Shown here piece by piece: positions 60,456 to 64,000 of a stretch of DNA of 64,000 nt. Each line of letters begins with the position of its first letter. Position 1 is the stretch's first letter. The notes below the pieces were generated by a model. The model worked only from the letters and a program-made list of their open reading frames with translations. It searched no databases and was not told the DNA's origin. This stretch comes from a virus, in the IMG/VR virus record IMGVR_UViG_3300047564_002155, positions 62,001-126,000 of that record. One strand, 5' to 3'. Made by a program: the position numbers and the translations under genes.

Positions 60456-60670
60456 TAACATTTAGAATGTCGTTACGAGGAGAATCACACCCACAACATA
60501 AACTAACGGAAGACCAAGTAAAATCTATTCGTAAGTTGTGGGCTATTGGGCATAGAAACATTCGTGTTCTTGCACGAAACAATGGCGTATCATCCGCTAA
60601 CATTCGTAAGATTGTAAAAGGTGAAACTTGGACTCATATTCTTTTTGGTGAATTCAATGACTACCAATGA
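60452..60670 (+). CDS. Small HTH DNA-binding protein
   Basis: A 72-residue protein. SLRGESHPQHKLTEDQVKSI followed by LARNNGVSSANIRKIVKGET and TWTHI is the helix-turn-helix pattern attached to many homing endonucleases and also found alone. No nuclease motif is present. It overlaps its neighbours on both sides by four bases. It may be a remnant of a homing endonuclease or a stand-alone regulator. Confidence 0.7.
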   Translation: MITFRMSLRGESHPQHKLTEDQVKSIRKLWAIGHRNIRVLARNNGVSSANIRKIVKGETWTHILFGEFNDYQ

Positions 60671-61428
60671 AAGTAGAAGGTAAGATATATTTTGACCCAT
60701 CCAAATTTTCAGTAAGACCTATTGCAAAATCAGTTGCAAAGGACATTATTGTAAACAACCATTATAGTGGTATTTGGACAAAAGTATCTTATGCTTTAGG
60801 GCTTTTTTACAAGTCGGAAACGGAACACCAATTTTTTAGTGGAGTCAACGAAGAGTTGGTCGGAGTTGCTACTTATGGAGACCCCATCGGTAGACATTCC
60901 GGCCAATCTATTTCGCCACTACTTGACCGAACTGAAGTCCTTGAACTTACACGACTATTTGTTTTTGATGGCTATGGGTGTAATGTAGAGAGTTGGTTTG
61001 TTAGTCAGACCTTTAAGTGGTTAAGGGAAAACGCCCCACACATTAGAGGGTTGATTTCATACTCTGACCCCAAGGTAGGTCATAAGGGGACGGTTTATAT
61101 GTCTACCAATTGGATTTATCAAGGTAATCGTATTAGACCCAACGACTCGTGGTTATTCAAGTGGGAAGAGGGTGGTGAGTGGACACATTCACGAACATCA
61201 TATGTAAAGTTTGGAACCAATAATCCAAAAAAAATCCAAGAGATGACCGCCGCTCCATTTTGGATAAAAAAGGAACTTCGCAAACATCGGTATGTTTATA
61301 TTTTGGATAATTCAAAAAAAAGTCGTATATTGAAGAACCTAAAATATCCATCATTACCATATCCAACGGAAAACGAGGAGTTCATAGAAGAAATCTACAA
61401 ATTAGACCCAATTGAAAGAGGACAATAA
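60667..61428 (+). CDS. Mom-like DNA modification protein 1
   Basis: A 253-residue protein resembling the Mom family of phage Mu, a GNAT-fold-related enzyme that adds a carbamoylmethyl group to adenine. Key parts are AKDIIVNNHYSG (HYSG motif), LVGVATYGDPIGRHSG, LELTRLFVFDGYGCNVESWF and LISYSDPKVGHKGTVYMSTN, then WIYQG. These follow the Mom order: His-Tyr motif, substrate strand, E-L-T-R-L, S-Y-x-D-P..GH.G. The next gene is a paralogue. Its 3' part contains a promoter-like site (61303). Confidence 0.72.
   Translation: MKVEGKIYFDPSKFSVRPIAKSVAKDIIVNNHYSGIWTKVSYALGLFYKSETEHQFFSGVNEELVGVATYGDPIGRHSGQSISPLLDRTEVLELTRLFVFDGYGCNVESWFVSQTFKWLRENAPHIRGLISYSDPKVGHKGTVYMSTNWIYQGNRIRPNDSWLFKWEEGGEWTHSRTSYVKFGTNNPKKIQEMTAAPFWIKKELRKHRYVYILDNSKKSRILKNLKYPSLPYPTENEEFIEEIYKLDPIERGQ
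61303..61333 (+). promoter_or_regulatory. Promoter-like site inside the first Mom-like gene
   Basis: TTG (61303-61305), 20 nt, TATATTGA (61326-61333). It matches the helicase promoter at 54334 at 28 of the first 29 positions although it lies in coding sequence, about 80 nt before the second Mom-like gene. Confidence 0.65.
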
Positions 61429-62206
61429 GACATATGTAGACACTTCACGAGTTACCATTCGTGAAATCAACAAAGCCATCGCAAAGGATATGATTGTGAC
61501 CTATCACTATTCCCACGCTTGGACTATGTGTAGATACGCATTGGGTATTTTTTACAAAACCGATGAAAAGGACATTCTTGGAAATGATGAGCAATTGATT
61601 GGAGTTGCTGTGTATGGATTTCCTGTTGGTAGGTCGGCTGTGACCTCTATCATTGATGGGTTGGGTAATGACCAATGTTTGGAGCTAACACGATTGTTCA
61701 TCCACGATGGTTATGGGTCAAATATTGAATCATACGCATTGGGACAAACATTTAAGTGGATGAGGGAACACGCCCCCAACATCAAAATGTTATTGTCGTA
61801 TTCAGACCCATTCCAAGGTCATTTGGGTGGTATCTATCGTGCTACCAATTGGTTATTCCAAGACACCAACAAAATCCAATTGATGCCGAACTATGGTATT
61901 TCATTAGAAGGTGAAAATGGAACTTATATTCACTCACGAACTGTATTTTCAAAGTGGGGCTCGCATAATCTTGAACATTTGAAAACTGAAATTGGTAAGG
62001 ATGGGTATAAAGAGTTCTGGCGTAGAAAAGAAATGTCTAAACTACGATACATTCAGATTCTACCAACAAACAAAGGTGAGAAGAAGAAACTGATGAACTC
62101 ACTTAAACATCCGTGTGAAACTCCACCAAAGGATATCAGCGACATCTTACCAAAGAGTGAACGATACGAAACTTACGAGCCAGAAAATATGGTTAGTTTT
62201 TGGTAG
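61412..62206 (+). CDS. Mom-like DNA modification protein 2
   Basis: A 264-residue paralogue of the preceding protein with the same motif order: AKDMIVTYHYSHAW, LIGVAVYGFPVGRSAV, LELTRLFIHDGYGSNIESYA and LLSYSDPFQGHLGGIYRATN, then WLFQD. The only start giving the conserved N-terminus is TTG at 61412, overlapping the previous gene by 17 nt. The N-terminal RVTIREINKAIAKDMI supports that start. Two Mom-like proteins could modify different sites or bases, or act as a heteromer (inference). A promoter-like site inside the upstream gene may express it independently. Confidence 0.72.
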   Translation: MKEDNKTYVDTSRVTIREINKAIAKDMIVTYHYSHAWTMCRYALGIFYKTDEKDILGNDEQLIGVAVYGFPVGRSAVTSIIDGLGNDQCLELTRLFIHDGYGSNIESYALGQTFKWMREHAPNIKMLLSYSDPFQGHLGGIYRATNWLFQDTNKIQLMPNYGISLEGENGTYIHSRTVFSKWGSHNLEHLKTEIGKDGYKEFWRRKEMSKLRYIQILPTNKGEKKKLMNSLKHPCETPPKDISDILPKSERYETYEPENMVSFW

Positions 62207-62234
62207 ACTTTGACCAAAAAAATACTAAATAATT

Positions 62235-62264
62235 TTGGCAGTTCAAAAATATTTCGTATATTTG
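62235..62264 (+). promoter_or_regulatory. Bacteroidota-type promoter
   Basis: TTG (62235-62237), 19 nt, TATATTTG (62257-62264). The spacer has TTCAAAA and ends TTTCG. It drives the gene at 62337 through a 70-nt leader. Confidence 0.82.
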
Positions 62265-62274
62265 TATAGTAATG

Positions 62275-62300
62275 ATTGAGAAAGTTCTCCGATTCTCAAT
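62275..62300 (+). promoter_or_regulatory. Leader hairpin with possible 10-codon leader ORF
   Basis: ATTGAGAA and TTCTCAAT form an 8-bp stem with a 10-base loop, starting about 10 nt after the promoter box. An ATG at 62272 opens a 10-codon ORF (MIEKVLRFSI, stop TAG) spanning the hairpin. This could be an attenuator-like or translational control element; it has no T-run. Confidence 0.35.
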
Positions 62301-62336
62301 TTAGTAAACAGGAGAGTAATTTTAAAAACCCCCACG

Positions 62337-62831
62337 ATGAGTAATTATCACAAGCGAGTTCCCTTCCACTCCCTAAACGAAGGTCAAATTGAATATCATC
62401 CCATTTTGAGTGGTATTCGGTATCAACAAAACAAAAAAAGTTTTACAACTTACAATGTTAAAAGTAGGTTAGCTGCTGCAATCTACGAGAACAATGGTAA
62501 CTGGGATGTTATGTTATGTCCAGCCGGTGCTAGACCCGATGGTTCAACTAATCATTCTCAAAATCATTCCACGGTAAAGGCTGACGCTCCGTTGTTACTT
62601 CAATATCTTAAAATTAAAGGATTTGACAACAGAAACCGAAATCTTAAATTTAAAGACCTTCCTTTTTCTTTTGAAAAATTTGAAGACGCATTAGCTTGTT
62701 TTCAACTTTATGAAGAAGTGGTTTTAAATACACCACTATTGGATTTGGATAAAGTTAATTTACAATCAAATCCTTGGACAAAACGAGATTTTGAAAATTT
62801 AAAAAATAATCGTATATTTGTTAACCAATAA
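62337..62831 (+). CDS. Unrecognised early protein (164 aa)
   Basis: A 164-residue protein (SNYHKRVPFHSLNEGQIEYH, GARPDGSTNHSQNHSTVKAD, then FSFEKFEDALACFQLYEEVV) without a recognised motif. It is rich in His and Asn. It has its own promoter, a 70-nt leader with a hairpin, and an AGGAGAG sequence too far upstream (over 15 nt) to act as a standard ribosome-binding site. Its 3' end contains the promoter of the next gene. Confidence 0.6.
   Translation: MSNYHKRVPFHSLNEGQIEYHPILSGIRYQQNKKSFTTYNVKSRLAAAIYENNGNWDVMLCPAGARPDGSTNHSQNHSTVKADAPLLLQYLKIKGFDNRNRNLKFKDLPFSFEKFEDALACFQLYEEVVLNTPLLDLDKVNLQSNPWTKRDFENLKNNRIFVNQ
62791..62820 (+). promoter_or_regulatory. Bacteroidota-type promoter at the end of the gene at 62337
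   Basis: TTG (62791-62793), 19 nt, TATATTTG (62813-62820), overlapping the last codons of that gene. The next start, 62844, is 23 nt downstream. Confidence 0.72.
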
Positions 62832-62843
62832 AAATTGAAAGAT

Positions 62844-64000
62844 ATGAGAAGTTTAAAAGAAGCTTTAGTGTGGGTTGGTGAGAACAAAGCAAAGCCCGCT
62901 ATTTTCGTTAGAACATTGGGTGTTGTTACATTTCAAATGTGTCGTGAGTTGATTGATAGTGGTGCTCTTGATAATGAGGCTAACCGAGATGAGGATTTGG
63001 ACACTCATAAAAAGTATTGGGGTAAACTTCATCACTTGATTCGCTTCGTAAGCGGTATCTCCGAAAAGGGTCAGTTATTGGTGTCTATCTTAAAGGACAA
63101 AGTGGGTGATGTTGGTTTCATTCGTGATAACGGAACATTGTTTTCCTTGTTGTTTGGTAAATACTACGATAGTAGTGTTCTAACAGGTAATGAATGGTTA
63201 ATGATGTGTGAGGACATTATTAAAGATTATGACATCACGAATGAGGATGATAAGTGTGTAATCAATATGATTACTGACTATTTCAACAAGAAGACACCAC
63301 AGGAACTTGATATTAAGTATTCTTTAAAACATTTGATAGATGGCTCTGATGAGTTTCGTGAATTCTTTGACAATAGTCAAATTGCATTTGTTGTTAATTT
63401 ACACACTGTAAAACAATTTGAGAAGGATATGATTAATTGTAACCGACAACCAAATCCGTGGTTGGCTTACAACTACTATATGACTCCTTTGAAACGAACG
63501 GATGAGTACAAAACTTATTTTTGTGGTGACCAACTTTTAGAATATTTTACTAATAAGGTAGGTGCTGATGAATTTACACGAGGTGGGTTGATGTCGGGTC
63601 ATAAAGGATATGCCGAGAAACACAAAGTAGCAAAGATGATACCAATCCTTCAGGCGTACATTGGTTCTCACTATTGTGATACCATTGATGAGTTTAAAAA
63701 GTTTAACGATATGGTCGTTAGTTTTGAAAACGGAACAACCGATGGTAAGGAAACCGAATACTGGCAATCTATGTTTAAGCGTGTCATTTCGGAAGTAAGT
63801 TATGGTGAGTTGACCAAGTGGTACGAAAGTACATATGTGAAGGTGTTTGAATCGGATGATTGGAAGACAATCACCACTACCATTAACAAGATTGTAACCA
63901 ACAATCTAAATGGGAAGCGAATAACGGCTATGGAAGACCTTCACATTAAAAAGTATCATACAGGAATTTTGTTATTCACCTTTGTTTTACACTTCAAACG
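62844..64000 (+). CDS. Large unrecognised early protein (partial, runs off the right edge)
   Basis: An ORF open from the ATG at 62844 to the window end (385 full codons) with no stop. It starts MRSLKEALVWVGENKAKPAI and contains HKKYWGKLHHLIRFVSG, LFSLLFGKYYDSSVLTGNEW and RGGLMSGHKGYAEKHKVAKM. Codon use is like its neighbours, and a good promoter lies 23 nt upstream. I see no known motif. The strong promoter suggests early expression, possibly host takeover (speculation). Confidence 0.65.
   Translation, partial: MRSLKEALVWVGENKAKPAIFVRTLGVVTFQMCRELIDSGALDNEANRDEDLDTHKKYWGKLHHLIRFVSGISEKGQLLVSILKDKVGDVGFIRDNGTLFSLLFGKYYDSSVLTGNEWLMMCEDIIKDYDITNEDDKCVINMITDYFNKKTPQELDIKYSLKHLIDGSDEFREFFDNSQIAFVVNLHTVKQFEKDMINCNRQPNPWLAYNYYMTPLKRTDEYKTYFCGDQLLEYFTNKVGADEFTRGGLMSGHKGYAEKHKVAKMIPILQAYIGSHYCDTIDEFKKFNDMVVSFENGTTDGKETEYWQSMFKRVISEVSYGELTKWYESTYVKVFESDDWKTITTTINKIVTNNLNGKRITAMEDLHIKKYHTGILLFTFVLHFK

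Overview
The window is a continuous stretch of a T4-type myovirus genome (head, neck, contractile tail, baseplate, then replication genes). Every supported gene is on the + strand and there are almost no gaps. It is AT-rich. The host is most likely a member of the Bacteroidota. At least seven intergenic or gene-end sites carry the Bacteroidota vegetative promoter pattern (TTG, 19-20 nt, TATATTTG or a close variant). This host call is inferred from promoter type and not from any host gene. The window opens inside a probable portal gene and closes inside an unrecognised gene.

Layout. 1-8.3 kb: prohead block with probable portal end, unassigned core proteins, prohead protease (gene 21 type), two virion-core proteins, a ribosomal protein bS21 homologue, acidic scaffold (gene 22 type), major capsid protein (gene 23 type) and a strong terminator. 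8.4-19.2 kb: PhoH-like ATPase and five fibre or adhesin proteins; four of them share an ISSSAQ-type module and the fifth shares a different segment. 19.2-31.6 kb: two giant collagen-like proteins, each with an N-terminal Hint (hedgehog/intein-type) domain. Directly behind them come a 2-oxoglutarate/Fe(II) dioxygenase, a family 2-like glycosyltransferase, and a fusion of a GT4-like glycosyltransferase with a procollagen lysyl-hydroxylase-like domain. 31.6-46.5 kb: neck (13/14/15 type), sheath, tube, tail-assembly chaperone with a probable ribosomal frameshift, tape measure, and baseplate/hub proteins. 46.5-64 kb: small early genes, a compact family A polymerase-like protein, ssDNA-binding protein, UvsX, 5' nuclease, DnaB/gp41-type helicase, class I ribonucleotide reductase with a MazG-like gene between its subunits, type II glutamine synthetase, another dioxygenase, a small HTH protein, two tandem Mom-like DNA-modification proteins, and two unknown genes.

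The most interesting system is the collagen cassette. Two self-cleaving-type collagen fibres are encoded together with hydroxylase and glycosyltransferase enzymes that resemble, in domain content, the animal and mimivirus machinery that makes glycosylated hydroxylysine. The fibre Lys residues sit in the Y position of Gly-X-Lys-Gly, which is the known substrate context of collagen lysyl hydroxylases, while Y-position Pro is almost absent.

A second theme is gene expression. Late genes carry Shine-Dalgarno-like GGAG sites and a recurrent TATTTAT(A/T) upstream element. Early genes carry Bacteroidota promoters, mostly lack Shine-Dalgarno sites, and in at least two cases start so close to the -7 box that the mRNA should be leaderless. 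The phage also encodes bS21, the protein that in Flavobacterium ribosomes helps hide the anti-Shine-Dalgarno sequence. Together these suggest a phage-controlled translation switch (hypothesis). No tRNA genes, CRISPR arrays or insertion sequences were seen, and no gap longer than 300 bases lacks a gene.
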